Source of the DNA: Solirubrobacteraceae bacterium
GTDB lineage: Bacteria; Actinomycetota; Thermoleophilia; Solirubrobacterales; Solirubrobacteraceae
NCBI GenBank assembly: GCA_024710825.1
Contig: JANJUA010000392.1
Location: 1-16,490, forward strand
DNA: 16,490 bases
Direction: 5' to 3'
The notes beneath the pieces are model-generated. The model was not told the origin of the DNA. It made no database searches and was given only the letters and a program-made list of their open reading frames with translations. The position numbers and the translations under genes were made by a program. This document shows, in pieces, positions 15,837 to 16,490 of the stretch (positions within the stretch are counted from its first letter, which is position 1; every line of letters begins with the position of its first letter).

Positions 15837-16490
15837 CTAGGCGGCGCGCTCGGACCCGAAGGCGCGGAGATCCGCGAGCAGGTCCCCGACGACCCGCGGC
15901 CAGACGCGGCTCGCGCGGTAGTCGTCGGCCTTCGCCCGGCCCCGCTGACGGACGCGCTCGAAGGTGTCCGGCCGGCGCGTGAGCTGGTATAGCAGCGTCA
16001 TCAGCTCGTCCGGGCGGCGGATCTCCAGGAAGTCGATGCCCGCCTCGAGCCCGTGCGTCGGGTCCAGCGGCTCGGAGATCACCAGGTGCCCGGCGGCGAG
16101 GTGCAGCAGCACGCGGTTCTCGAAGCTCGGGTACGGCTCGCCGTGGAGGTTCAGCGCGACGTCGGTGCGCCCGAAGACGTCGCGCAGCTCTTCGCCGTGC
16201 AGTCCGTGCGCGTAGTGCAGCACGTCGTAGGAGTGCTTGGCGTTGACGAGGAAGCGCTCGCGGTGCTCGGTCGAGTAGCCGACGAACAGCGCCCGCGGCG
16301 GAGACGCGCTCGGGCGCACCTGGGCGTAGAGGCGGTCGTCGACCGGCAGCGGCAGCGAGCGCCAGACCGGCGCGTGGCGGTCGGCCGTGCCCGCGACGTG
16401 CGGGTCGAAGGCGACGATCCGGTCGAAGTTGCCGGGGTCGGTCAGCGCCAGCTCCGACTCGCGGTAGGCGTGGTCGGGGTGCTCGTCGGC
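15837..16490 (-). CDS. CgeB-like glycosyltransferase (N-terminus beyond window)
   Basis: The frame is open from the right edge to the TAG at 15837, giving 217 visible residues of a longer protein; I extended it past the internal GTG at 16319 because sense codons continue to base 16490 (for example DHAYRESELALTDPGNFDRI and DPHVAGTADRHAPVW). The visible part is the C-terminal Rossmann half of a GT-B enzyme: RALFVGYSTEHRERFL, YDVLHYAHGLHGEELRDVFG, then VALNLHGEPYPSFENRVLLH, LAAGHLVISEPLDPTHGLE and a closing helix VRQRGRAKADDYRA. The SFENR...LAAGHLVISE block matches CgeB and related family-1 transferases. It probably adds a sugar to the polymer exported by Wzm/Wzt. Its stop lies 17 nt before the ATPase start, so it is the first visible gene of the operon. 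Confidence 0.8.
   Translation of the reverse strand, partial: ADEHPDHAYRESELALTDPGNFDRIVAFDPHVAGTADRHAPVWRSLPLPVDDRLYAQVRPSASPPRALFVGYSTEHRERFLVNAKHSYDVLHYAHGLHGEELRDVFGRTDVALNLHGEPYPSFENRVLLHLAAGHLVISEPLDPTHGLEAGIDFLEIRRPDELMTLLYQLTRRPDTFERVRQRGRAKADDYRASRVWPRVVGDLLADLRAFGSERAA

Overview
The window is very GC-rich (roughly 70% or more by eye), with near-continuous open frames on both strands, many GTG starts and weak Shine-Dalgarno sites. It is bacterial chromosome. The gene set (actinobacterial-style c-di-AMP riboswitch, RsbU-type phosphatase with GAF/PAS sensors, CtaA with Cys pair, CgeB-like glycosyltransferase) suggests a high-GC actinobacterium, possibly of the Thermoleophilia/Solirubrobacterales type. 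That placement is inference from style and was not tested.

Region 1 (1-4263) is a secreted cell-wall module. On the minus strand lie a secreted TIM-barrel protein with a peptidoglycan-binding tail (1024-2037) and, 6 nt after it, a secreted glycerophosphodiester phosphodiesterase that runs off the left edge (1-1017). Divergent from them, a c-di-AMP (ydaO/yuaA-type) riboswitch (about 2150-2302) leads into an NlpC/P60-like wall hydrolase with two peptidoglycan-binding domains (2323-3201). Its best start is AUC, not AUG/GUG/UUG. A secreted clan GH-A-like glycosidase (3263-4216) follows 61 nt later and may share the transcript. Two strong hairpins close this convergent junction.

Region 2 (4272-8814): a DHA2/EmrB-type drug exporter and a short acidic protein of unknown function form a minus-strand pair. 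Divergent from it is lon, whose promoter region carries an inverted repeat TTGAGG-N17-CCTCAA that recalls the HAIR operator of HspR. The Lon protein has every catalytic residue. Two low-conservation linkers in it are encoded by strongly palindromic DNA. A perfect 10-bp hairpin follows the gene.

Region 3 (8993-12491): a membrane-anchored GAF-PAS-GAF-PP2C phosphatase (RsbU/SpoIIE family) converges on heme A synthase ctaA.

Region 4 (12510-16490) is a compact minus-strand polysaccharide operon, read right to left: CgeB-like glycosyltransferase (cut by the right edge), Wzt-like ATPase with a C-terminal polysaccharide-binding domain, Wzm-like permease, a SAM-dependent methyltransferase overlapping wzm by 4 nt, and dTDP-4-dehydrorhamnose 3,5-epimerase. 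The pairing of a substrate-recognising Wzt with a translationally coupled methyltransferase suggests export of a rhamnose-containing polymer, possibly with methyl modification. No CRISPR array, tRNA, rRNA, IS element or prophage was seen. No gene-free stretch exceeds 300 nt; the longest is 2038-2322, which is filled by a palindrome and the riboswitch.
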